This document shows, one piece after another, positions 18,101-30,012 of a DNA stretch of 64,000 nucleotides. Every line of letters begins with the position of its first letter. Position 1 is the stretch's first letter. The position numbers were made by a program, and so were the translations under genes. Source of the DNA: Plazaster borealis (Eukaryota; Echinodermata; Asteroidea; Forcipulatida; Labidiasteridae); NCBI GenBank assembly GCA_021014325.1, contig CM037473.1, positions 24,480,822 through 24,544,821 of the forward strand, in the 5' to 3' direction. Under the pieces are notes generated by a model. It searched no databases, was not told the DNA's origin, and was given only the letters and a program-made list of their open reading frames with translations.

Positions 18101-20790
18101 AAATGTTTGAAGAAAGGTTATTCATGTTGGCAAAACAAGAACAATTCTTAAAATATTTACTTAGGCTACACTGCGTTTTAGGTTTTTGAAAAGGTTTACA
18201 AAAAATGTCATCTATATGAGTTAAATTGGTTTAACAAAACAATTAAAAACATCAAAATCACACACACCCTTTGTTTTATAGTGATTGTGATACTTTCTGT
18301 ATTCTTCATTTCATGTAAAAAAGAAACAACAACAAAAAACGCACTCCCACCCAAAAAAGGACGATCAACAATTTTCTTTTTTGATGTGGCCTAATAGGCC
18401 TATGTGTATCTGAAAAGACGACCTCCATTTTCACTAAAACCTTGACTTAGTGCATGTTTATGGGACAGGACATCATTTTTAGCCAACCACGAACGTCACA
18501 CTCAGGGCTCTTAGCTTGACGGCCACATCACTGAAAAGACTACAACAAACTGTCCCTGAAACTGCTCCAAACATCGATATGGATTGGTCGCGTGTCCTTC
18601 TGTAACAATACAGATCAACTCTACGGCCTTATTGCCGTTAACTCTGGACGCACGTTCGCCCTCGCTACACAAAATCACGTCAGCGAAGCTCAAGTTAGCT
18701 TTTTCGAAAATAATAAACGAGAAAAAAAACCTGCAACGGTATTCGCAACTCGAATAATTTGTAAATTTTCTGTCAGAAACACTTTACAAATCTAAAACTA
18801 GCTTCTGGTAAATTTATTTTAGTTATATATTTATTGTTTATAGTCTGTTTTCGAACATTAGTTAGTTTTTGGAAGGAGTTGATTTTATTAAAGAAGTACA
18901 ATCTGTGTTGTTGTTGTTGTTTTCGTAATTTCTTTCAATTTTTGAAACCGCTAATAATAAAGGTTTAGAAGTAAAATCTGTGATGTTTTTTTCGTAATTT
19001 CTTTCAATAATTTAATCCGCTAATAATAAAGGTTTAGACGGGTTTCAATAGTACCATATTCTTGCTTGTTGATGTAAAAGTATCTATTTCCAAGAATACT
19101 AACTTTATTTAGGTCTTCAAGAATGTTATGAAATCCAATTCGGACTGGGTGATTCAACGGTCGGTAAAGCGACCTAGCGCAAAATCACTCTAAAGGTAAA
19201 TGGGAGTACGCAGCAAACACTACAAAACAAAAATTGTCAAAATGTAAAAGTACATCAACCTTCTTTATACTAAACGGCCCTCACTTTGATACCTACGCTG
19301 CAAGAATTGGGGTGTTAAAATTGACTTCATGGGTGTTGTCACATATAGACGATGTGACCTGTGACATCACATGTTTACAAAAGAGCCACAGAGCCTGGAC
19401 TTCCTGCAGGCACGATTTGTGCACAGACTAATGGAATAAAACATAAAATCTTATATTAATTCCTATCAACTTTTGATATGATGAAAGGGGGCACATCTCA
19501 AAACTTGTCCAGCTTTTACTTTCATAATTCTTGGATTTATGTGGAAATTATGACACAAAATGTAAACTTTCCCATAGGACCTGTGTAGTATCTTGCCTGC
19601 CAGAATACCCAAAGAATGCACAAGGTCACACTTATTGTAAACAAAGTTCACATGGTCTATAGATCCACGTGGTTTTAAAACTAACACCAATCTAATTATA
19701 TTGGCAGAAATTAATTTTATTTGAACACCCCATGATGTAAATTTTAACACCCCAGTTTTTACAGAGTCAGGAAGAGCAGCCCTTTCCAATAAATTCCTCA
19801 AGTCTACGCATTGCCATCCATGGCGGCTGATTTGGCAGTAGGCCCCTTCATGATTCTAAACTTGAGCAAATGTTCAAGGGGATTTAATTTGTAGATCAAG
19901 TAATAAACCACAAGGGAAACCGACTGGGTAAAGTTGTAATAATCTTGGGTTGAACAAAGACAAATTGACTACTGGATTTGAACCTGCGACCTGTGGATTA
20001 ACGTGCCCGCGCTATACCAACTGAGCTATATCTAGCCCTAATGTTGGCGGTCTCCCTGTTTGGAATGGAAATTGGTGAAGAGTATCATCATTGACTACAC
20101 TGCAAAAACTTGGTGTTAAAATTGACAGCATGGATGTTGTCACATGACCAAAAAAGAATCAACATGTACCGGTCCACCATAGGGTGTTAAAATAACACGA
20201 ATTTCTGCCAACGGAATTACTTTGGTGTTATGTTAACACCCTTTGGTGTTAATTGTGATTCTCCCTGGGTATCTATGTGTGACAACACCCATTGTGTCAA
20301 TTTTAACACCCCAGTTTTTGCAGTGTACTCCCTACACCCATGGAGGTAGGAATACTCCATGATACACCGAACTCTAGTGGGCCTCTCTACTATACTAACC
20401 TTTTCCTCCTCTAATCTCGGTAAACATCGGCAGCCGTGGTCGGTCGCTGAAAGCATCACCAGACCTACCCAGTGCCTCCGTGATGGACTCGTAGTCCCCA
20501 AGAACCACCACACGATGCAGGCCGAAGTGACAGGTGAACAACCCGCCGTACTTAGCGGCTACCTCAGCGAGCCTCTCATGGGGCGCACTCATGCCTAGAG
20601 ACGGCAGGATGCCCAGTAAGGGCCAGCCTCGCGGTCCTGGTGGTAGGTTAATGGACCGTTTACTTAGGTACTCTCGTATCACCCAGACCAGCAGCCAAAC
20701 AGACGTGAACACTAAGATGGTCAATTTGACGGTGAACAGGAGGCTCTTCTCCTGGTTGAAGCCGGGGGTAGGTTCGTGTCCACCCTCCAT
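12140..20790 (-). CDS. Cytochrome P450, CYP2-type, microsomal (complete, 4 exons)
   Basis: Coding exons on the minus strand, 5' to 3': 20790-20400, 13921-13154, 12745-12548 and 12336-12140, all GT-AG and in phase, giving 517 aa. Residues about 16-42 are a membrane anchor, followed by the proline hinge LPPGPRG (49-55). Further on are KHWKEQR (C-helix), the I-helix AVGTETT (about 318-324), EIQR (ExxR, about 376-379), RPERF (about 430-434) and the haem loop FLPYGTGRRMCPGER with Cys457 as thiolate ligand. All residues needed for a mono-oxygenase are present. The protein should sit on the ER membrane and use NADPH-P450 reductase. The substrate cannot be told. The first intron is 6.5 kb. One 768-nt exon covers what is several exons in vertebrate CYP2 genes. 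The subfamily is not assigned. Confidence 0.93.
15203..15426. mobile_element. Hairpin element whose loop is telomere-like repeats
   Basis: Arms TTTACACCGCAGCGAGGGGT... (15203) and ...CCCTCGCTGCGGTGTAAA (to 15426) are inverted over roughly 75 bp. They share TTTTGTACTGTAA / TTACAGTACAAAA and GTCTTGA / TCAAGAC. The loop holds about 75 bp of CCCTAA-type repeats. Confidence 0.75.
15271..15345. repeat. Interstitial telomere-type tract (CCCTAA)n with variants
   Basis: About twelve CCCTAA, CACTAA and CCTAAA units in tandem. TTAGGG is the usual metazoan/echinoderm telomere unit. The tract is confined to the loop of the surrounding hairpin element, so it looks carried by the element rather than left by chromosome fusion. 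Confidence 0.85.
15497..15893. mobile_element. Family B hairpin MITE
   Basis: Starts TGTGTATAATTTTGGTAATG, ends ACCAAACGTATACAATCCCT. The centre is GAATCTGAGAAGCGTTACGG with its inverse, and it includes CTGCGTGGACATAACCGCTC. Inside P450 intron 1. Confidence 0.7.
16151..16529. mobile_element. Family A MITE in P450 intron 1
   Basis: A near-full copy from TTAAAGGTATCGTACACG to AACGTGTTCAGTGCCTTTA, with the central AACTTCTTGCAAGAAGTT palindrome. The left end retains TTAA; the right end reads TTTAG. Confidence 0.8.
16974..17275. repeat. Direct duplication, about 232 bp apart
   Basis: TTCTGGTTGTGAAGCCAAGG ACTCTCAGAAAAG appears at about 16974 and again at 17206, followed in both by GAACT-AATCA-TATACTAGCC. 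A decayed form of the same string is at 60105-60160, so it belongs to a dispersed repeat. Confidence 0.6.
17260..17580 (+). mobile_element. SINE-like repeats, including a tRNA-derived head
   Basis: 17300-17460 has the widespread metazoan repeat string GTGGGAGGAAAACC...GGGAAAACCCACGCAGTCAG. 17500-17580 has tRNA-like boxes (AGCAGTTGGTAGAGCACCGG and GCAGGTTCAAATCC). The acceptor stem does not pair, so this is not a working tRNA gene. Related heads are at 19962-20060 (reverse), 44232, 44445, 44640 and 53398. Confidence 0.65.
18895..19040. repeat. Tandem duplication, about 70 bp unit
   Basis: TTTTCGTAATTTCTTTCAAT ... CCGCTAATAATAAAGGTTTAGA occurs twice in succession (about 18920-18970 and 18990-19038). 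The first copy is preceded by a short GTT run. No coding content; P450 intron 1. Confidence 0.65.
19297..19768. mobile_element. TIR element, ends GGGGTGTTAAAATT / AATTTTAACACCCC
   Basis: The left end CTGCAAGAATTGGGGTGTTA is inverted relative to AACACCCCAGTTTTTACAGA near 19765. Internal sequence (GAGCCACAGAGCCT, GGCACGATTTGTRCACAG, CATATCAAAAGTTGA-like) recurs at 26745-27010. Confidence 0.65.
20097..20328. mobile_element. Short TIR element CACTGCAAAAAC / GTTTTTGCAGTG
   Basis: Inverted ends ACACTGCAAAAACTTGGTGT and AACACCCCAGTTTTTGCAGT, with internal GGTGTTAAAAT words in both senses. A shorter relative of the 19297-19768 element, lying about 70 bp from the 3' end of P450 exon 1, inside intron 1. 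Confidence 0.7.
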
Positions 20791-22964
20791 ATTTGTTCTC
20801 TATACGACTAGTGACACCCTCCTTAGATTGGTAATCAAGAACTTATCTAATGTGAGGTGTAAATAAAACAAACAACCACAACCGGAAGTTGTTGTCTGGA
20901 CGAATAGCCCACATGAGTTATCGGAAACAATTTTTAAAGGTTACCCGGTAATTACGATAGTGCAGTGATCGGTTGAGTGATTCGCTTTCATAGTTGTGTC
21001 TTTATTTATATGTAAATCTATACTTGTTAATAACCACTGTGACGTGGTGACTTAACTGTCATTCTATTACTTTATAAACACTACGCGTTGACACGTGTTT
21101 GAGTCGGTGATCGTACTTGACTCTGTGCGGAGTGTCGATTAACTGTGCCCTCGTTTTTACTATTGGACTTTTTTTTTTTTTGCTTAGGCAGATCTTGAGG
21201 ACATTCTCAGTGGTGGGTCTAGACTTTGACAATAAACAGTTGAGAGGGATCCACAAACTTTGGTTTAAACAAGATTCGACTGCCGTCAGCAAATAGACGG
21301 AACTAACATTAGCTGATGGCTGAACAAGCAACCGTCCGCTGCGAGCTGTCTCTTTGGCGGCGAGGCAAACTAGCACGTACATTAGCACCTCCTCGTAAAA
21401 TAAACCCACTGTGGTCAGATAACCTAATTCCCAGTTACGGGGTGCGGCGAATGGTATGTGACAAATTTCACTGGTACTCTACGCGAAAAATGGTGTTAAT
21501 GAACAGATCGTGACATTTTCAAGTACAGGAATGCTACCAGCACCCTTCTTTTTAGAGGATCACGCCTCCTTTCTATAGACACCGATGGAAGCAGTTAGCC
21601 AGCTGGTATATGCTGGCCTAGTTATTCATATTCGGCTTAAAGGTAGGGTCGTAGATTGGTAAGGTAAGTAGGCCCCCTACTCCAAAAATTAATGATCATA
21701 AAGGCTACTCTATGAGAAGCACTGCAGCTGTTGATAGTTTGAACTATTTCGAGAGAGCCCCCCTCGAAGTAACATGGTTTAAATAATTTTTCACCCCAAA
21801 ACATTTGAATATTAGAAACGATGATTCAAGCATGAATCGTTTCTCAGATTTCTGAAATTGGTATTATACGTTCGCGAATGCAGAGCCAAAGGCCAGAGAG
21901 ATACGGTTGGTTACCGCTGTCACTTTGCTAAACGTGGATGGATTCGATGCTCTTGTGAAAGTACCGTGACAGTTTGTTTACTTTTTTCTCAGCAAGTATC
22001 CAGCTGAAACTTTCACAGGTGACTTTTATCGTATCTTTCTTTATAATTTTGCCTATAAATCAGCATTACGTCGACAAAAATCAATATTTGACCCTAACTC
22101 TGAATTACTAGAGTTGCCGTAAGAAAAAATAGAGTGTCAGGAAAAGTACACAAGCAGTAATGAATGGACAAGTTTTAATCTGAAATCTCGCATTACAAAA
22201 TTCATCATGCCAATAACAATTCTCTAAAGTAAAACTTTCCGTCTGTATAGTTACTGTAGAGTCGTTAAAACAATGGAGGTTGGATTTTAAAACTGCATTT
22301 AAAGGAGCCACATAATCGCTTTTGCGTTATAGGCCTTTTTCGATTTTCGCAAAGCGTTTTTCGATGTTTTTATACGAAAACGTGACCATCACATTTGATG
22401 AAATGTTCACAGGTTTGGTGTGGTGTGAGTTGTTGTTGTTGTTGTTGTTGTTAAACTAGAGGATGGAATCTAGATTACTCTTCCAGGTAATAATGACAGA
22501 CTCTCTGCATGCATCATTTCAGTTAGTCCTATATCTGAAGGTCTGGTCACAATGAGCCAAGTCGTTTATCTCTAAGATGGCAATTTTGCCTCTTTCAAGA
22601 AAATCAGGGAGATACCTTCTTTAAAGGCCGATGGATAATGTTGAGCCACCGTGCAGTAGGGTGGTAGGTTGTGGTGGCGTGGTCGTTGACTGAAATATCT
22701 TCTAGTGTGAAAACAAAATGAGTGACACACTGCGCCTGGTCTTAATTCTGCAAAGCTAACATCTCATGGAAATTGCATCATACGATTTCCATTAACTTTT
22801 GATTTGAAGAAAACAAGCAAATCTCAACACGTGTTCAGCGGTTATTTTTCACAATTCTTCATTTATTTGTGGTTAAACAGTCACATAAACCAGTGTACTA
22901 ATTTGCATGTTACAGGAAATTACTAGGTCGTTTTTTTGTGAACGAGGTGCCCCAATTGTTAAAG
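20791..22964. other. Upstream region of the P450 gene; no further gene seen
   Basis: Holds the presumed P450 promoter. A TTTATA (TATAAA on the coding strand) at 21005-21010 is about 215 bp from the ATG but is unsupported. Also present are a partial family-B element at about 21640-22030, a short (GTT)n run at 22433-22452, and repeat sequence at 22730-22920 resembling the interior of the 19.3-kb element. No coding signature. Confidence 0.4.
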
Positions 22965-23344
22965 GGTCTGTGTTTTGTAATGACTCTGAAAATTAATGGC
23001 AATAAAAACTTACTTGGTAAGAAGTACAGCAGCTTTGGATAGTATAATGCATTTTGAGAAACTTTTCACTTAGAAGTACTGCGGTTATGGAAAAAGATAT
23101 CACTTTTTATCCCCCAAAAATTTAAATCTGAGAAACGTTACTGACAGTAACGTTTCTCAGATTGTGTATTTCAATTTGCAGAATATTCTCCCTGCGTGGA
23201 TAACCGCTCCAGATTTTCGGCAATATTTTAAAACGCTACACCTTTTGAAATGAAATTTTCACAGGTTAGTTTTATTATATCTACAACTATATAGGATTGA
23301 AACAAACAGTGGGTTCCAATTACCAAACGTATACAATCCCTTCG
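22965..23344. mobile_element. Family B hairpin MITE
   Basis: Runs from AAAGGGTCTGTGTTTTGTAA to ACCAAACGTATACAATCCCT, with centre GAGAAACGTTACTGACAGTA and its inverse. Confidence 0.75.
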
Positions 23345-24090
23345 GCCGATGGCGGCTTGGATCAACAGATACTCAAAACTCCAGTTTTAATAAATATTTT
23401 AGTTCTCTTACAGGTAAGTGAACTTGCTCTACAACTTTTCCCGCAGACATGGTGCACCCTATAGCACACTGATTCAATTTAAATCAACATTTTAAGAGTT
23501 GTTCCAGATGTAACCAAACAGAAACTAGCACACACATTTTTTTGTTTGAGCTGCAAGCGCAAAAAAATCATTTTTACACTTTTGAGTAAGCTACACCCTA
23601 AAGGCACGTAAAGTTTCTCAACATTTTCTTTGTCAAGAAAACTAACTTGGACAAAAACTACCCGGGGGCGCGTGGATTTCAAAATATTCGGGGACCTGGA
23701 GGAAATATTATGAATTAAATTCCAGACAAGAAAACACCAAACAATTTCGGAGAACACTTTGCTGGAAAACTGTAAAAACAAAACCAAAAATGTGATTTAC
23801 GTTTTTTGTGTTTTTAGAGGTCGTGGAAATTTGGAGCAACGCCATAAACAAAGCTGTCAACTCCCCGCAGGGGTTCGGGGTGTGGGACGCACATTGTGGC
23901 AAGAGAGCTGGGACTTCTTTTTCTAGGTCAACCACTCCTTGTGGGGAAGTCATTAAATCAAAGATTTTAAAACAATAAACTTTGGCAAGGATACAATGTG
24001 GTGAGTGGTAATAACCGGACCTGTTTAAACCATTCTTCAAGGAAAATACAACACGTAAGTGTCAACTTCAATTTGCTAGTTTAGAAACAT

Positions 24091-24467
24091 TTAAGGCACT
24101 GAACACGTTTGGAAATTGTCAAATACCAGTGTTCTCACTTGGTGTATCCCAACATTATGCATAAAATAACAACCCTGTGAAAATTTGGGCTCAATTGGTC
24201 ATCGAAGTTGCAAGAAAATGATGAAAGAAAAAACACCTTTGTTGTACAAATTTGTGTGCTTTCAGATAGGAATAAAAGGGTTCTTGCAAGAAGTCTTTTA
24301 TTATTTTAGTGAGAAATTACCTCTTTCTCAAAAACTACGTTACTTCAGAGCATCAGAGGGAGTCGTTTCTCACAATGTTTTATACAGCTCTCTCTTGCTC
24401 GTTACCAAGTCAGTTTTTATGCTAATTATATGTTTTGAGTAATTACAAACGTGTACAGTGCCTTTAA
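24091..24467. mobile_element. Family A MITE with TTAA ends
   Basis: TTAAGGCACTGAACACGTTT at the left and CGTGTACAGTGCCTTTAA at the right; TTAA is present at both borders. Confidence 0.8.
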
Positions 24468-24539
24468 AGAGATTCAAGGTAAAATTCAGTTTTGTGGTTC
24501 CCTCATTTTCCAATTAAAGAGTCCTTATGATTATGGGGA

Positions 24540-24946
24540 CAATAAAGGCTCTGTGTACGTTTGGTTATTCACTCATAAAATTAATAGCAATACAAACTCA
24601 CTTGGTAAGAAGTACAGCAGCTTCTGATAGTAAAAAGCATTTTGAGAAACATTTCACTTTGAAGTAATGTGGTTATGGAAAAAGATATCAGTTTCTATCC
24701 CCCAAAAATTTGAATCTGAGAAGCGTTTCTGTCAGAAACGTTTCTCAGATTATGTATTCAAATTGCAGATTATTCTTCCTGCGTGGACAGAACCGCTCCA
24801 GATTTTCGGAAATATCTCAAAAACGCTACCACCTTTTGAAAAAAAAAATGTTCACAGGTTAGATTTATGGTATGTATCTTCAACTATGTAGGATTGAAAC
24901 AACAGACAGCGGGTTTCAATTGCCAAACATAAACAATCCCTTTAAC
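24540..24946. mobile_element. Family B hairpin MITE
   Basis: Starts near GGCTCTGTGTACGTTTGG, has the central palindrome GAGAAGCGTTTCTGTCAGAA and ends near CATAAACAATCCCTTTAA. It follows the family-A copy after about 70 bp. Confidence 0.7.
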
Positions 24947-26700
24947 AAAGTCTCTAACCGCAGGTTAAAGCGGTTTAAAATGCCACTGTGTTTGAGACCA
25001 TTCAAGTGCAATTTGACCTTTTGACTGGTGCAAAAAGTCCTCTTTGGACAGACCCATTTACTTGTGATTTTTTATGTCCAATGACATCATGTTAAAACAT
25101 TTGCTCTAATAGAGTATCAAATAAAATGTAAATTCCCTACACCATTTTAACGTGAGGGGAAGCTTGCAATTTCCCCCACTTTCGTGGGGGCTCTATTTAT
25201 TAAACAATGAGTGCATCACAAAATGAATTTGACCTTGGAGCCCCTCTTTAATTAAAACCCTGCAGAGAGGGCCATTGTCAGTGCATGCTGACATATTTAA
25301 ATAGTCCAATTGTCTTAACCACATCGTACACACTGGTATGCCACTCTTTGAAGGGGTGGGACGATGATTTGGTTAGAAGGGGGCAGGACAAAACTCTGCC
25401 AGCATCCTTTTTTGTATACAAAATCGGTATGTCAATCGTCAATGATAGATGAAACCAAGTTATTAAACTTAATTAATTAAGCAAACAGATAAGATTAAAT
25501 TAACACAGGCAATACCTGGACATGTTAACAACACACTTGGATAAAAAAATCGTTGAAAAAGCAAAAAGCAAAACAAACCCTCTATAATGACCCATGGAAA
25601 AAACTTGTCAGCACGTGCTGAGAACGTACCATTGTTGCAACCTACCAGGTCCCAGTCGCTGCAGGGTTTTAATGGGAAGTGGGAACTCTCCCTGCAACCA
25701 TAGAACTCAGAGGTTTGGATTGGAATCGATTTATACCACTCGCCACTCTAAGCTTATCCTTTCAACTAAAAAGCTTCCAATATTTAAGATTCTCACTGAC
25801 CGATTTTTTAATTTTTTATTGAGGCAAATAATTAATTATTATTATTTTGTTTTTCGGGGGGGGGGGCTATTTCTATTGGGGTGGGGGTAGGCTATTTCAT
25901 GTATCAAATCAAACCATTCACTCGTCGATATCATTTGGGGAAGCAAGGGTTCTTAGCGGGGCGGGGTACTCCAGCTCCTGCCCCCATGGTTGCACCACTG
26001 CCTTACATGGTTTCTCTTTCTCACTTTCACAGAAAATAATCTACACAAAATAATCAACCTCCCGGTGTCCAAACAAAACACTGTCATCATATTTCAATTT
26101 TATTAAGCTTTTTAAATGCTATTAATAGTCAACGGGAATTCTTTTACAAAAATACATTATTGTGCATAATATAGGTACAATAATATCGACATTTAATGAG
26201 TAAATGGCATTTATTTAATTCACATTGTAATAATATTAATTCGTACTAATATCAGTGTCGCGTTCGTAAAGCGTCCATGAAACGTTCGTAGTGTCTATAA
26301 GTAGTTCGGATCTTTCTAGGAGACAGCACATTTATTATACAACAATACAATGAATACAGCACAATATCGGATCCACTTTGGGATACTTATGTAACAGTGA
26401 CTAAAACTGTTAAGCAAGACAGAAGTAACCCAAAGACAAAACAAAAAGAAACAAATAAATAAAATTAAAATCTTATGCAATCCATTTTCGTGGCATCTAA
26501 CCGAAGATGTGGAAGAATGTGTGATCTGGTGAATTATGGGAAATGAGAGAATTTAAAAAGCCGTAACAAAATATTTCTCATACTTCGGATACTTTTATTG
26601 AAAAAGAAAAATGGCGTGGCCAAATTGCTGGACTTGAACTAATTGATTCAAATTAAGTCCAGATTACCTTTACAGCATGATTTGAAATTGTGCATGGTGG
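24947..26700. other. Intergenic region without recognised genes
   Basis: Contains the repeat shared with 8400-8590 (25390-25550) and a string also at 61705-61755 (ACAATGAGTGCATCACAAAA, GACCTTGGAGCCCCTCTTT). Also present are AT-rich tracts and a G run at 25856-25866. No splice-linked coding sequence was found. Confidence 0.4.
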
Positions 26701-26706
26701 GAATAC

Positions 26707-28320
26707 AATCTAGTAAGGTTTGCGGTAACACCATGCAACAGACCATGGTAAACCTGTAACATCACATGTATACAAAAGAGCCACAGAGCCTAGACTTCAT
26801 GCAGGCACGATTTGTACACAGCTCAATGGAAGAAAACGTTAAAATGTTAAAATATTTTGTGGGGATTGCACTATGTGAATTTCATCATTTTTTGATATGA
26901 AGAAACATCTCAAGAAGAGACACATCTTAATAACTTGAGAAGTAAATTTTCCCATATAACCAGTGTAGCATCTGAAATGTGCAAGGTCACACTTTTTACT
27001 TTTTACTGAAGGTCACACAAGGTTACATGGTCTATAGGGTTGGATCCCCTTCCCTGGGCTGGTTAACTATGGTACTGTCACAGTTCAGTGAGCACACTCT
27101 CCCAGTCGGATCCTAACAGAATTCAGTGAGTAAACACTCCCCACCCACTCCAAGAAGGATACTGACACAGTTCAGTAAGCACAAACTCCCAGTAGGATCC
27201 TGATAGAGTTCAGTGGGTAAACACTCCCCACCCACTCCAAGAAGGACCCTGACACAGTTCAGTGAGCACACACTCCCAACCCACTCCAAGAATAATACTG
27301 ACACAGTTCAGTGAGCAAGCACTCCACAACCACTCGAAGTAGGATCCCGACACAGTTCAGTGAGCACACTCTCCCAACCCACTCCAAGAATAATACTGAC
27401 ACAGTTCAGTGAGCAAGCACTCCACAACCACTCGAAGTAGGATCCCGACACAGTTCAGTGAGCACACTCTCCGAACCCACTCCAAGAAGGATCCTGACAG
27501 AGTTCAGTGGGTTAGCACTCCCCACCCATCACTCCGAGGATACTGACACAGTTCAGTGAGCACAGACTCCCCTACCACTCGAAGTAGGATCCCGACACAG
27601 TTCAGTGAGCACACTCTCCGAACCCACTCCAAGAAGGATCCTGACAGAGTTCAGTGGGTTAGCACTCCCCACCCATCACTCCGAGGATACTGACACAGTT
27701 CAGTGAGCACAGACTCCCCTACCACTCGAAGTAGGATCCCGACACAGTTCAGTGAGCACACTCTCCGGACCCACTCCAAGAAGGATCCTGACAGAGTTCA
27801 GTGGGTTAACACTCCCCACCCATCACTCCGAGGATACTGACACAGTTCAGTGAGCACAGACTCCCCTACCACTCGAAGTAGGATCCCGACATAGTTCAGT
27901 GAGCACACTCTCCGAACCCACTCCAAGAAGGATCCTGACAGAGTTCAGTGGGTTAGCACTCCCCACCCATCACTCCGAGGATACTGAAACAGCTCAGTGA
28001 GCACAGACTCCCCACCCACTCGAAGTAGGATCCCGACACAGTTCAGTGAGCACACACTCCCAACCCACTCCGAGGATACTGACACAGTTCAGTGAGCAAG
28101 CAAACCCCAACCACTCGAAGTAGGATCCTCCAACCCATTCCCAGTAGCATCCGGACACAGTTTAGTCAGCACATACTCCCACCACTCCCAGTAGGATATC
28201 GTGACACAGTTCCGTGAGCACACACTCCCCACCCAATGATCGAAACGTCGAGTTCTCTTCAGAACCATCACAACACATAGAGAGATCCTAACATTTTGTT
28301 ACCGCAAACCTTACTAGATT
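26707..28320. mobile_element. 1.6-kb foldback-type element enclosing a minisatellite
   Basis: A perfect 24-bp inverted pair bounds the unit: 26707-26730 (AATCTAGTAAGGTTTGCGGT...) and 28297-28320 (...ACCGCAAACCTTACTAGATT). Right-arm sequence (CGAAACGTCGAG, TTCTCTTCAGAACCATCAC) ties it to foldback family F. The interior combines a piece related to the 19.3-kb TIR element (26745-27010) and a minisatellite (27072-28236). No transposase is present. Confidence 0.7.
27072..28236. repeat. Minisatellite: 49-bp monomer, 147-bp trimeric higher-order unit
   Basis: About 24 monomers built on ACAGTTCAGTGAGCACACTC ... CCACTC ... AGGATCC. The marker GATCCCGACA occurs at 27343, 27441, 27588, 27735, 27882 and 28029: first a 98-bp step (two monomers), then four exact 147-bp steps (three monomers). 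Open frames on the reverse strand come only from the triplet-compatible period and have no protein character. Confidence 0.92.
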
Positions 28321-29403
28321 AAGTGCCTTTGCTTGACTTGTGAACTCTTGCCATGTTTGTATACGAATCCGTTTTCAATCTCACTGCCATAGTAATGAGA
28401 AGTGCATGGGGTGGGAAAAAAACCGTGACCAATAGGGTACACTGTGTGTACTTAACAAAAATAGTTTTTGTAAAATGTTGTCACGGATGTGGCTTTGTGT
28501 GCTGTGAGACTGGCATCGGTGGAAACTTACACCAAGGAGGAAGGAAATTGCTTGCAATAAGCACACACGCATCACGTCACTTGCTTATTCCACAAAACAA
28601 CAAAATCAAGTTTTCTTCTTTGAAATTGAGATAGCGTTTCTGAATTGCGTAGTATTACTAAGAAATCCAGAAATGAATAGCAAACAAGCTTTCCAGTGAT
28701 ACTCACCAATACAACAAAAATGAGATGAAAGTTATACCAGTCACACATTCCAATATTATTATCTTGCCTTTTGTAACCTAGGCCCGTTTAATATAACAAG
28801 AGCGTACAAAAAAATCGCTTATAATAGCGTCCTGCTAATATAAATCGCAGAAATGATACCAACCAACATTCTGTATAATTTACTTTTTGGCTAGTTCCTC
28901 ACCAATTATTTGCTGAGCAAAGCAACATATTCTACTTTCGGCTTTATGAAATGTGGGTCATTTTGTGATTTTCTATTCTTTGTTTTTTAGGGGGCAAATC
29001 ACACTGGTTGTTGAAATACAATAATACTAAAAAAATAACCAAATTTGTAAAAACCTTATACAACAATTCTGAATACAATAATACAATCAACTCAACCACT
29101 GATATGAAATACTAAACAATAAGATTTCATTTCGGGGTTCTGTTCGTGAATTCCAGTTCAGTCAACCATCGCCCAATACTCGGCCTTTACTCAAGACGAA
29201 AAAAGTCATTGTCAAATGCATCACCCACAATAACAAGTCATAAGAGACTATACTCACATTACGGTTTTACGACCATGAAACGCACTCCTTAAAGTGCGTT
29301 TCTTTGCCGTAATTGTGCGTTTCTTTGCCGTAACCCTTTGCGGCTTATAATGTTTCTCTTTTATTCTACCAACAATCCAAAAAGTTAGTACTCTCAAGAA
29401 GCA
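28321..29403. other. Intergenic region, no supported gene
   Basis: AT-rich sequence; only a short inverted piece around 29276-29335 (GAAACGCACTCC / GTGCGTTTCTTTGCCGTAA repeated twice) stands out. Open frames at 28353-28634 show no family signature. Confidence 0.4.
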
Positions 29404-29595
29404 GGGCCCAATTTCATAGAGCTACTTAAGCACAAAAAGTAGCTAAGCATAACAAAATTATGCTTACCAGAATAAGGTTACCAGCCAAACTACCTTGTCA
29501 TAAGTACAATTTGTGACTGGTATCCTGCTCATTTCTGCTTAGCAGAAAATAGTTAGGCAATATTTTCTGCTTAAGCAGCTCCATAAATTGGGCCC
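29404..29595. mobile_element. Family C palindromic element (copy 3)
   Basis: Inverted ends GGGCCCAATTTCATAGAGCT and CCATAAATTGGGCCC, internal TACTTAAGCACAAAAAGTAG and TTCTGCTTAGCAGAAAA words. Confidence 0.75.
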
Positions 29596-30012
29596 AGGCC
29601 TTCTGCGCCTTGAGTGAAGGTTATTCACTTGGTGAATAGCAGATTTTGTCTACCCCCGGCAACTTATTAGAGCACCTAGAAGATATACACCATTATATAC
29701 AATCTATACACATGAGATTATACATACATACAAACATGTACAGGAGTAGGTCTAGACAGTTATTTACAAAGGGGCACGGTGTTCCTTCAAAGTTTAAGAA
29801 GCAATATAAAGTACAATATTGGTGTGTTTTGGGGGCCGCAACCAAAATCTGTTTAGGTTGTGGCTCATTAACTGTATCACGCTGCGGCCATGTTTTGTCT
29901 GGTTTCCAAAATACTCAGGTGATAAAGACAGCGCTAAATCTCATTAGAAAAAGCACCAGACTAATATATTCTTTCCAGACTCGATTTGGTTAAGATGACT
30001 GGTAAGAAATCC

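Noticed and set aside
18511..18795. Overlapping open frames in P450 intron 1
   Set aside because: Both are short, antisense to each other, without homology or exon-like borders.
27113..28271. Repetitive proteins on the reverse strand (VGSVCSLNCVRVLLG-like)
   Set aside because: The frame stays open only because 147 is divisible by three; the units drift at DNA level without codon-pattern constraint and there is no start or splice context.
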